From an uncultured Blautia sp. (GTDB taxonomy: Bacteria; Bacillota; Clostridia; Lachnospirales; Lachnospiraceae), in NCBI GenBank assembly GCA_945872375.1, contig CAMBYR010000010.1, forward strand, positions 1-18,894: 18,894 bases of DNA, written 5' to 3'. Made by a program: the position numbers and the translations under genes. Under the pieces are notes generated by a model. That model did no database searches, was not told the origin of the DNA, and saw nothing but the letters and a program-made list of their open reading frames with translations. Shown here piece after piece: positions 1-6,918 of the stretch (its first letter is position 1; each line of letters begins with the position of its first letter).

Positions 1-283
1 CATCCCCTTCTACCACACAAAGATTCTTCGCCATGGTATCGGCCCTGCATTCTGCGCCCGAGATCAGAGTGTTTTCGAATTCCTTTGATGTCTGGTACTT
101 TTCAGAAAGAGCCGAGAAGGAACCGCCTCTCAGGATGTAGATCAGATAGCCGGCACCCACGCATACAGCAGCCATGAATAAAAGAAGCAGCACGGTATGA
201 AGGATGCGTTTTATTTTTTTTCGTCTTCTTCGCTTCGCTCTGGCGGTTCTTACGGATACACTTGTTTTTCTGGCTGTTGTCAT
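1..283 (-). CDS. N-terminus of a membrane-anchored extracytoplasmic protein (possible D-Ala-D-Ala carboxypeptidase), cut by window edge
   Basis: The first 94 residues are visible; the rest lies outside the window. The reading frame starts at ATG 281-283, which overlaps the rodA TGA stop as ATGA, with an AGAGGA ribosome binding site about 7 nt upstream. The protein has a short, very basic cytoplasmic tail (Lys/Arg cluster at residues 17-26), one hydrophobic membrane segment at about 27-50, and then a polar region that would face outside. This is the topology of a membrane-anchored cell-wall enzyme. The stretch near residues 84-94 (AKNLCVVEGD) resembles the lead-in to the catalytic domain of serine DD-carboxypeptidases in Lachnospiraceae as I remember them, but the SxxK motif is not in the window. 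Its position at the end of a wall-synthesis operon, translationally coupled to rodA, supports an envelope role. I am sure of the gene and its topology, not of the product. Confidence 0.7.
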   Translation of the reverse strand, partial: MTTARKTSVSVRTARAKRRRRKKIKRILHTVLLLLFMAAVCVGAGYLIYILRGGSFSALSEKYQTSKEFENTLISGAECRADTMAKNLCVVEGD

Positions 284-1440
284 AAGTATTCCTCTCTTCT
301 GTAACTGATATTTCTCTGTAGTTCTTTTTCATAGGCCCTGCTCTGAAGTCCCACATTCAAAACAAGCCCCATTCCGATAAACATGCTGACCAGGGAAGAT
401 AGACCGTAGCTGACAAAGGGCAGCGGTGTTCCGGTATTTGGTCCCATTCCCGTGGCCACCATCATATTTATGGTACTCTGCAGCGACACAAGGGTGGCCA
501 TTCCGCAGCAGATAATCTTTCCCGCATGATCCTTGGCTCTGAGACTCATTCGGATACACTCCAGGGAAATCAAAAGAAGGCAGATGATAATGGATGCACA
601 TCCGATAAATCCATATTCTTCCCCGGCTACCGCAAAGATAAAGTCCGTCTGATTTTCTGCCACAAAGTTTCCCTGATTCACAGAATTTCCGGCTTCCTGC
701 CCTGTAATTCTTTTTCCATAAAGTTCCCCGGATGCAATAGCCGTCATGGAATTGTTCTGCTGTTCAATATCATCGGAATATTCGTCTTCCTCCGGATAAA
801 GAAAGGACATGATCCTGTCACGCTGATAATCCTTGATCAGTTTCTGTTCCGGCTGAATAACAATCAGGAGAAACACCACAAGAAGCGGGATGGCAATCAT
901 AATGGCGCCTCCTATGATCTTGTAGCTGAGTCCGGCAACATAGAACAAAATACAAAACAGCATGAGCACGGTTATGGTGTTTTTCATATCAGGCTGATTG
1001 TAGATCAGAATCAGAGGAACCGCAAGAAGAATCACCGCTTTTACAATCGTCCGGAACGTATTCAGTTCCTCCTCATGATCCATAAAAAATTTTGCAAAAA
1101 ACAGAATAATAATAATTTTGGAAAGCTCCGTGGGCTGAAAGGTAATAAAGCCCAGGTCGATCCAGCGCGCAGCACCATTTGCGGAGGATCCGAATATACG
1201 CACGCCCAGAAGCATTACAATATTAAAGCCATACATGATCCACTGAAAATTCAAAATCCAGGAATAGTCAATAAGGGAAAGAATAATCATGGCAGTCAGC
1301 CCCATCACCACACCCATAATCTGCTTGGAGCGCAGACTGTCTGCGGCAATTCCCACAAGCTGAATTCCGAAAATACTCAGTGCGAGCACAAAAAGCATTA
1401 ATCTGAAATTGTAAAAACGAAGTTTATACTGTTTTAGCAT
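280..1440 (-). CDS. rodA: RodA/FtsW-family peptidoglycan glycosyltransferase
   Basis: This SEDS-family integral membrane protein polymerises lipid II glycan strands and works with a class B PBP, here most likely the PBP2 encoded upstream. It has 386 residues, a normal length, with about ten hydrophobic segments. Family marks are FQPTELSK at 101-108, NQPD at 148-151, the large extracellular loop at about 197-260, the NQTDFIF motif at 263-269 whose Asp266 matches the conserved catalytic Asp of RodA, and PFVSYGLSS at 341-349. Two motifs are non-standard: the Gly-Gly usual in PFVSYGGSS is Gly-Leu, and the QPDLGT stretch reads QPDMKN. The gene overlaps the end of minE by 17 nt and has an AGAGG ribosome binding site in the minE coding region, so translation is probably coupled. 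RodA is favoured over FtsW or SpoVE because of the mre-PBP2 operon context; sequence alone does not fully separate these paralogues. Confidence 0.93.
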   Translation of the reverse strand: MLKQYKLRFYNFRLMLFVLALSIFGIQLVGIAADSLRSKQIMGVVMGLTAMIILSLIDYSWILNFQWIMYGFNIVMLLGVRIFGSSANGAARWIDLGFITFQPTELSKIIIILFFAKFFMDHEEELNTFRTIVKAVILLAVPLILIYNQPDMKNTITVLMLFCILFYVAGLSYKIIGGAIMIAIPLLVVFLLIVIQPEQKLIKDYQRDRIMSFLYPEEDEYSDDIEQQNNSMTAIASGELYGKRITGQEAGNSVNQGNFVAENQTDFIFAVAGEEYGFIGCASIIICLLLISLECIRMSLRAKDHAGKIICCGMATLVSLQSTINMMVATGMGPNTGTPLPFVSYGLSSLVSMFIGMGLVLNVGLQSRAYEKELQRNISYRREEYL

Positions 1441-1690
1441 TTCTTCCTCTTTCTTTTTGGTCTGTCATAACAGGAACCTTCAGATAAAGTACAGGAGGCT
1501 CCTGGGTAATCTTCATATGTACCTGACTTTCCTCAAAAACCACATACTTTTTCAGTGTGCGGATAAGGTCTGTCCGGATCATTTTCATCATCTGTGGAGA
1601 ACAGTCGATCCTTTCGGAAACAAGAAGAAGCTTCATCCTGTCTCTGGCATAGCCTGCGGATCGTCCTGATGTATTATGACGGAATTTCAT
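1424..1690 (-). CDS. minE: Cell division topological specificity factor MinE
   Basis: MinE stimulates the ATPase of membrane-bound MinD and so drives oscillation or redistribution of the division inhibitor. The protein has 88 residues, the usual length. The core is recognisable: RDRMKLLLVSERIDCSP at 16-32 corresponds to the MinD-contact helix/strand region (family form KERLKLLLVHDR..CSP), followed by the dimerisation region with MIRTDLIRTLKKYV at 37-50 and the strand VHMKIT at 57-62. The N-terminal 12 residues (MKFRHNTSGRSA) lack the bulky hydrophobics that normally form the membrane-targeting helix, and the tail after residue 64 (EPPVLYLKVPV) is unlike the short charged tail I expect. The gene starts 25 nt after minD with a GGAG ribosome binding site and runs 17 nt into rodA. 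Confidence 0.9.
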   Translation of the reverse strand: MKFRHNTSGRSAGYARDRMKLLLVSERIDCSPQMMKMIRTDLIRTLKKYVVFEESQVHMKITQEPPVLYLKVPVMTDQKERGRNAKTV

Positions 1691-1715
1691 AACAGCCGCT
1701 CTCCTTTTTCAGCAT

Positions 1716-2504
1716 CTATCTGCGGAATAACCCGCTGAGTTTACGAAACATTCCTTTTTTCTGACGGATATCAGGAAATGGAATATCCTCTCCCAGAAGC
1801 CGCCGGCAGATATTCTGGTACTCTGCTTCTGCAAGAGAGCCTTTGCCGGACAACGGCTCTCCCTGATTGGCAGCAATTACGATCTGCTCATCATCCGGAA
1901 GCGTTCCCAGAAGATCAACGGCAAGTATTTCAATCACATCATCTACGGACATCATATCCCCTCTGGCAATCATGTCCGGCCGAAGGCGATTGATAATCAG
2001 ATGAATATCGCGAATCTCATTGGCTTCCAGAAGACCGATGATCCTGTCCGCATCACGGATGGCGGAAACCTCCGGTGTTGTGACCACAAGAGCTTTATCC
2101 GCACCCGCAATGGCATTGCGGAATCCCTGCTCAATTCCTGCCGGGCAATCCAGCAGAACAAAGTCAAATTCCTCTCGGAGCTGTTCTGTAAGCTTGATCA
2201 TCTGCTCGGGTGTGACTGCGGATTTGTCCTTTGTCTGGGCAGAGGGAAGCAGATACAGATCCGGATGACGCTTGTCCCGAATCAGAGCCTGCTTCATGCG
2301 GCAGCTTCCGTTGATCACATCTACCAGATTATATACAATTCTGTTTTCCAGTCCAAGTACAACATCCAGATTACGAAGACCGATGTCGGTATCTACGACG
2401 GCCACCTTTTTGCCAAGCATGGCAAGGCCGGTACCGATATTGGCTGCTGTCGTGGTTTTTCCAACCCCGCCCTTTCCGGATGTTATGACAATGACTTCAC
2501 TCAT
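1716..2504 (-). CDS. minD: Septum site-determining ATPase MinD
   Basis: MinD is a ParA/MinD-type P-loop ATPase that dimerises with ATP, binds the inner membrane face and recruits MinC and MinE to block polar division. The chosen start at 2504 gives 262 residues. The frame is open 11 codons further upstream, but that extension contains the AGGAGG ribosome binding site, so it is not translated. The deviant Walker A motif GKGGVGKTT lies at 10-18 with signature Lys11 and Lys16. VVDTDIGLRNLD at 36-47 and LLDCPAG at 117-123 are the switch and Walker B regions. The C-terminal KKGMFRKLSGLFRR at 249-262 is a basic amphipathic membrane-targeting helix. It follows mrdA by 57 nt. minC, which precedes minD in Bacillus and many clostridia, is not present here. 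Confidence 0.96.
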   Translation of the reverse strand: MSEVIVITSGKGGVGKTTTAANIGTGLAMLGKKVAVVDTDIGLRNLDVVLGLENRIVYNLVDVINGSCRMKQALIRDKRHPDLYLLPSAQTKDKSAVTPEQMIKLTEQLREEFDFVLLDCPAGIEQGFRNAIAGADKALVVTTPEVSAIRDADRIIGLLEANEIRDIHLIINRLRPDMIARGDMMSVDDVIEILAVDLLGTLPDDEQIVIAANQGEPLSGKGSLAEAEYQNICRRLLGEDIPFPDIRQKKGMFRKLSGLFRR

Positions 2505-2514
2505 GGTTTCTGTT

Positions 2515-2520
2515 CCTCCT
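2515..2520 (-). promoter_or_regulatory. minD: Ribosome binding site fixing the minD start
   Basis: The minus strand reads AGGAGG here, 10 nt before the ATG at 2502-2504. It lies inside the longer open frame that begins at 2537, which rules out that upstream ATG as the main start. Confidence 0.85.
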
Positions 2521-2561
2521 GAAATATAATGTTCCAAAATCCTGGTGTTCTCTCTTGTGCC

Positions 2562-5459
2562 TTAGTCGTTGGAGGTTGTGCTGACATCACTGGAAGCATA
2601 TCCGGTAAGAATCGACTCTTCATCCGCCAATTTGAAAATGTATTTAAAAATATCATTAGCTGCAAGACAGGCATTACCGGAAGAATAACCGTTGGCAATA
2701 CGGATTGCAATGGCATACTTTGGTTCTGTGGATGGCGCATATCCGATAAAGAGACCATGGTTCGGATTATAATAATCAACCTCTGCGGTACCTGTTTTTC
2801 CGGATACCTCAACACCCAGTCCGTAAAACTGTTCGTGGGTCTCAATTACACGGCGCATACCATCGTGAATATCGTTCCAGACATTGTCCGGAACACTGAT
2901 ATAATCTTCCACATCCGGCTGATAATCTTCGAGGATATTTCCCTGCGGATCTGTCACCTTGTCCAGAAGCGTCAGATTATAGATCGTTCCCCGGTTTGCA
3001 ATAGTGGATGCATAACGGGCAAGCTGTTTTGTGGTAAACAGATGATTTCCCTGTCCCATATAAGAAGGCACTGCCAACTGATTTGATACATGAGGCGATG
3101 CTTCTGTGAGCTCGATTCCTGTTGTTTTATCCAGTCCCATCATAGATGCATACTGCTGAAGCTTGGAGAGACTTAAGGATTCTGAAAATTTGTCATCAGC
3201 CGTTTTTCCAAGCTGGAAGCCTACCATATTGAAATAGTAGTTACAGGATTCCTGAATGGCCGTCCGGATTTCCAGAGAACCATGTCCAGCCGTATTCCAG
3301 CAGTTAATGGGCGGATCCACATATTCAAAACTTCCGGTACATTCTATATACGTATTGTCATCAATGACATTTTCCATCATACCTGCAATAGCGGAAAGCG
3401 GTTTCAGGGTAGAACCGGGTGCCGTTCTCTGCTGTGTTGCCTTGTTGAAAAACGGGCTGGACAGATCTGTTGCCAGCTTGGAATAATATGCTGTATCCAT
3501 ATTATTGGATAACCGGTTGTTGTCATAGCCAGGATACGATACACAGGCCAGCACCTCTCCCGTTGTCACATCTGTGATCACTGCAGAAGCAGAAAATGGC
3601 ATCAGTGCAAGCTGTGCAGGTTCAATTTCAAGGTTTGCAATTTTATTGATCATAAAATTGTAGGACGAAATTGTTCCGGAGACAAGGCCCTCGTATGACC
3701 CATCACTCTTTGAAAGAATTCCCTGTTCATATAATACGATACATAACTCCTGTCCGGAAATCGTATCTTCCTGAAGCATATATTTATAGAGAAGCTTGGA
3801 AAAACCAAGGTCCGTCCGAAGATAATCGGTGATATACGCAGTAAGGGAGCTGTATACCTCCTCTGAATCCAGATATTCTCCCTCGGTGGAAATCGAAGAG
3901 ATATTGATCCAGTTCTGGCTTGCAGCATAAGTCAGGTATTCTTTCAGGCTGATGGATTTGTCCACTGCCCATGCACGGTAAGTGGAATCCGATGTATCAA
4001 TGGCATCTTTGGAGATCACACCAAGGGTATCACGGAGCAGCGTATCACAGATATAGGAAAGATATTCCTGGATCTGATCGCTTTCATCCTTATATACCGG
4101 AGGGTTGCTGCCTGTCAGCCTGTTAGTTATTGTATCAAAAACCTGCTGCTGCTTTTGTAGAAATTTGGCATATAAATTTTTTTCTGTCTGAGAAGCAGTT
4201 TCCTCATCAAATTTTGAGATATCGATCACGCTGTTTTCCACCAGTGCGTTGTAAACATCGTAAATCGGAATCGTAATCAGACTGGCATTCTGAATGCCCT
4301 CATAATCGAAGGTCTTGGAAGGTTCGATTTTAGAAAGCATAATTCCGGCAACACGCTGTTTCAGAATCTGGTAAATGGCGCTCTGCCAGTCAGAATCTAT
4401 GGTCAGATACACGTCATTTCCCGCAACAGGGGCCACACGTGTGTCTTCATCGATTTTCAGGACCTTTCCCATATTGTCAACGGAAACGGTCTCTTTACCG
4501 TCTGTTCCCTGAAGAGTCAGTTCCATGTACTGCTCGATGCCGGCCTTTCCAATGACCGCGTTATTGGCATAAGAGGAATTTTTCTTTTTCAGTTCCTCCA
4601 GTTCCTCGGAAGAGGCTTTTCCTGTATAGCCCAGGATAGGAGCCATACTTTCATCGTCAATGTACTGGCGAATGGAATCCTCCACAACCTCGATTCCCTG
4701 AAGCTGATACTGATTCTCCATAATGGCGGCAACTGACTGTTCGCTGACATTGGTTGCTATGGTGACTGGCACATATTTCATAAAACTGTTGTTATTCAGT
4801 GCGTAGCGAATGACAGCAATATCCAGAACCTGCTGTTTTGTCAGCGTTTCGGGAAGGAAATGCGCTGCCAGCTCCTCCGATGTATAGGCATTCTCACCGG
4901 TAAGAACAATAGAAAATCCTCTGCTTCCGCTTAAATGCTCCATCATTTCCTCTGCAGTGGCATTTTTTTCCTCTTCCTTGAGGTCATCGATCAGAGGATG
5001 GCCATATACGTCAGCACGGAAACGGCTGAGCGTAAAGCCCTCATCCACATCAAAAACGTAGTCCCCATCCGCTCCCACGTAAATATGAAAATTCTGAGAA
5101 AGGCTGTCCCCGTTTTTCTCCAGAATCTGAAGAACCTGATAGGCAACTCCATTCAGTGTCAGATTTTTTTCTCTGGTTGTTTCATAACTTCCGTTGTCCT
5201 CCAGAGTAATGGAATAGGCCAGCACATTAGAAGCGATAATTTCTCCGTTTCGGTCAAAAATATTGCCTCTGGTGCTCTTAATGACACGGTCTTTGGTGGT
5301 TCTGGTCTGAAATTTTGCAATATAGTCTTCACCCTGAATAATCTGCAGATCAAAAATCTGCCTGAGAAGAAGCATTGCTAAAAAAATAAAGACCATCCCC
5401 AGGACAGTTGTTCTTTTCAGACGGATTTTTCTGATGATTTTTTTTATTTTAGAACCCAA
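2562..5459 (-). CDS. mrdA: Penicillin-binding protein 2, class B transpeptidase with a large internal insertion
   Basis: This membrane-anchored D,D-transpeptidase cross-links peptidoglycan of the lateral wall as partner of RodA. It is 965 residues, against about 600-720 for ordinary PBP2. A basic N-terminus and one membrane segment at about 18-40 are followed by the pedestal (RGNIFDRNGEIIASN at 64-78) and the transpeptidase domain. Active-site motifs are all present: PGSTLK at 681-686 with nucleophile Ser683, SCN at 738-740, and KTGTAE at 888-893. The extra length lies at about 374-618, between the first helix of the catalytic domain (DWQSAIYQILKQRVAG) and the strand AVITDVTTGEVLA. Cys707, Cys720, His726 and Cys739 cluster around the SCN motif and might bind metal. 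The start is TTG at 5457-5459, overlapping the end of mreD by 16 nt; upstream GTGA is the only ribosome binding hint, so coupling to mreD is likely. The position between mreD and min/rodA supports mrdA rather than a sporulation PBP. Confidence 0.94.
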   Translation of the reverse strand: MGSKIKKIIRKIRLKRTTVLGMVFIFLAMLLLRQIFDLQIIQGEDYIAKFQTRTTKDRVIKSTRGNIFDRNGEIIASNVLAYSITLEDNGSYETTREKNLTLNGVAYQVLQILEKNGDSLSQNFHIYVGADGDYVFDVDEGFTLSRFRADVYGHPLIDDLKEEEKNATAEEMMEHLSGSRGFSIVLTGENAYTSEELAAHFLPETLTKQQVLDIAVIRYALNNNSFMKYVPVTIATNVSEQSVAAIMENQYQLQGIEVVEDSIRQYIDDESMAPILGYTGKASSEELEELKKKNSSYANNAVIGKAGIEQYMELTLQGTDGKETVSVDNMGKVLKIDEDTRVAPVAGNDVYLTIDSDWQSAIYQILKQRVAGIMLSKIEPSKTFDYEGIQNASLITIPIYDVYNALVENSVIDISKFDEETASQTEKNLYAKFLQKQQQVFDTITNRLTGSNPPVYKDESDQIQEYLSYICDTLLRDTLGVISKDAIDTSDSTYRAWAVDKSISLKEYLTYAASQNWINISSISTEGEYLDSEEVYSSLTAYITDYLRTDLGFSKLLYKYMLQEDTISGQELCIVLYEQGILSKSDGSYEGLVSGTISSYNFMINKIANLEIEPAQLALMPFSASAVITDVTTGEVLACVSYPGYDNNRLSNNMDTAYYSKLATDLSSPFFNKATQQRTAPGSTLKPLSAIAGMMENVIDDNTYIECTGSFEYVDPPINCWNTAGHGSLEIRTAIQESCNYYFNMVGFQLGKTADDKFSESLSLSKLQQYASMMGLDKTTGIELTEASPHVSNQLAVPSYMGQGNHLFTTKQLARYASTIANRGTIYNLTLLDKVTDPQGNILEDYQPDVEDYISVPDNVWNDIHDGMRRVIETHEQFYGLGVEVSGKTGTAEVDYYNPNHGLFIGYAPSTEPKYAIAIRIANGYSSGNACLAANDIFKYIFKLADEESILTGYASSDVSTTSND

Positions 5460-5971
5460 ATCGACTCACTTTCTTTCCTGGTAACACTCATAAAATGAGA
5501 ATTGATATAGTAATAGATCCGATAAACAAAGAAGGCCAGAAAGACAGTATAGCATACCTCCGGGAGGATAATGCGGAACAGATATGTACCAAGCCCGAGG
5601 CGTCCCCTCAGCAGGAACTGCAGGCCGTATACCGCCAGATTGTAGCCAAGATCGGCAGCAGCCGTCATTGCCACAGGAACCTTAATGTCATTATCAAAAT
5701 AGATCCTGAACGCATATCCGCTGAAAAAGCCGCAATACATAAAGATCAGCGCATAAAATCCGAACAGAGATCCATAAAAAAGATCTACAAGAAGACCGGA
5801 AAAAAAACCGGTCCACATCCCGCATTTTCTGCCTCGCATCAGTCCCATGGATACGCAGAGAATCAGCATAAGATTGGGCGTAATGGAACCGATGGAAATG
5901 ATCTGCAGAACCGTACACTGAATCAGGAAGCTTGCCAGGATCGTCAGAAACAATACAATCTTGCTCTTCAT
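5444..5971 (-). CDS. mreD: Rod shape-determining protein MreD
   Basis: MreD is the integral membrane member of the elongation complex that links MreC and MreB to RodA/PBP2. The protein has 175 residues and five or six hydrophobic segments (about 4-28, 32-45, 53-68, 70-91, 100-121 and 131-155). It carries the family's TPNLMLIL stretch at 31-38 followed by a charged turn MRGRKCG and GFFSGLLVDL at 55-64. It ends with a short polar tail. The start is only 3 nt after the mreC stop, with a strong GGAGGAG site inside the last mreC codons. Its own stop lies inside the start region of mrdA. MreD sequences vary widely, so identity rests partly on topology and on its place between mreC and PBP2, which is diagnostic. 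Confidence 0.93.
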   Translation of the reverse strand: MKSKIVLFLTILASFLIQCTVLQIISIGSITPNLMLILCVSMGLMRGRKCGMWTGFFSGLLVDLFYGSLFGFYALIFMYCGFFSGYAFRIYFDNDIKVPVAMTAAADLGYNLAVYGLQFLLRGRLGLGTYLFRIILPEVCYTVFLAFFVYRIYYYINSHFMSVTRKESESIWVLK

Positions 5972-5974
5972 GCC

Positions 5975-6895
5975 TTACTCCTCCGTCCCTTCCTCAGTTC
6001 CGTCATCAGCAGCAGAATATGCCGGCTTGTAAGAGTCATCCTGTTTATTGACGGTAATGACAAAAACATCCTTCAGATGACGGAAGTCCACCGGAGATAC
6101 AAGCGTACCTGCTTTTGTGAGGTTGTTGGTATCCTGCCATATTTCACTGACATAACCGATAAAAATACCTTCCAGATATTTTTCGCTGATATTGGATGTC
6201 ACAAGGCGTTCCCCAACCGTAACTTTACCATCCTGGTCATAAAGCTGAGTAAAACTCAGTTTTCCCTCATCGATCAGCTCGAGATTGCCCTCGATCACGC
6301 AATTATCGGAAGTTCCCACTGTCATGGCGCTGACATTGCTGCTGTCATCAATAATTGCACGAACCGTTGCCCAGTGAGGCCCTACAGAAGTGACGATCCC
6401 CACAAGGCCTTTTCCTGCAATGACATTATTGTCCACCCTCACACCATCCTCGGAACCGCGGTTGATGGTAAAATTATCGTACCAGTTTCCCGGGTCCTTG
6501 GAGATGATCCTTGCTGCAATCTTTGGATAATCCAGATATTCCTGATCCAGATTGTAAAGCTGCTTCAGACGATCCAGTTCTGTCTGATCCTGCAAAAGAA
6601 TGTTGTTCTGCGTCATCAGCGTATCGATCTGCGCCTTCAGATCTTCATTTTCTGCGATCAGATCCTGCTTATCCTGAAAATTGCGGCTGACCGTTACCAG
6701 CCAGTCGGCGATTCTGTCGATGCTGTTCTCAAAGGGCACCACGATCATCCCTGCAGCATCTTTCAGCGGAGCGCTGGTGATGCCGGATGCCAGAGTTGCC
6801 ACAATGGTACTGAGACAGAACATGGTCATAATGGCAAGCAGATGTTTGCTTTTTAAATTTATACGAAATCGAATTTTCTTTTTCAGGCTTTTCAT
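5975..6895 (-). CDS. mreC: Rod shape-determining protein MreC
   Basis: MreC is a bitopic membrane protein whose extracytoplasmic part scaffolds PBP2 and RodA. Of its 306 residues, about 1-17 are basic cytoplasmic, 18-38 form the membrane helix, 70-115 form a coiled coil rich in Asp/Glu/Gln/Leu (QDLIAENEDLKAQI at 77-90), and 120-280 form the beta-rich domain. Family marks are DPGNWYDNFTINRGSEDGV at 134-152, then VIAGKGLVGIVTSVGPHWATV at about 158-178. The acidic C-terminal tail (DDGTEEGTEE) is polar and probably disordered. It starts 23 nt after the mreB-like gene. The ribosome binding site is weak: AGGGG lies 11 nt before the ATG. Length and domain order are normal for the family. Confidence 0.96.
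   Translation of the reverse strand: MKSLKKKIRFRINLKSKHLLAIMTMFCLSTIVATLASGITSAPLKDAAGMIVVPFENSIDRIADWLVTVSRNFQDKQDLIAENEDLKAQIDTLMTQNNILLQDQTELDRLKQLYNLDQEYLDYPKIAARIISKDPGNWYDNFTINRGSEDGVRVDNNVIAGKGLVGIVTSVGPHWATVRAIIDDSSNVSAMTVGTSDNCVIEGNLELIDEGKLSFTQLYDQDGKVTVGERLVTSNISEKYLEGIFIGYVSEIWQDTNNLTKAGTLVSPVDFRHLKDVFVITVNKQDDSYKPAYSAADDGTEEGTEE
5978..5984 (-). promoter_or_regulatory. mreD: Ribosome binding site of mreD inside the mreC stop region
   Basis: The minus strand reads GGAGGAG here. It encodes the last two Glu codons of mreC and ends 6 nt before the mreD ATG (5969-5971), so the two genes are translationally linked. Confidence 0.8.
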
Positions 6896-6918
6896 GTAAT
6901 CTCATACCCCTAAAGAAT

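Noticed and set aside
526..1401. 291-codon plus-strand open frame opposite rodA
   Set aside because: It lies entirely inside rodA, has no recognisable domain and a low-complexity His/Asn/Lys-rich translation. It is a complement-strand shadow.
2505..2537. N-terminal extension of MinD by 11 codons
   Set aside because: The extension contains the AGGAGG ribosome binding site, and MinD proteins start at the SEVIVITSGKGG region.
2501..2845. 114-codon minus-strand frame where minC might be expected
   Set aside because: It overlaps the mrdA 3' end in another frame, and its translation has no MinC features.
5495..6856. 453-codon plus-strand open frame opposite mreD and mreC
   Set aside because: It spans two clear genes and their junction on the other strand, with no domain or ribosome binding site; a shadow.
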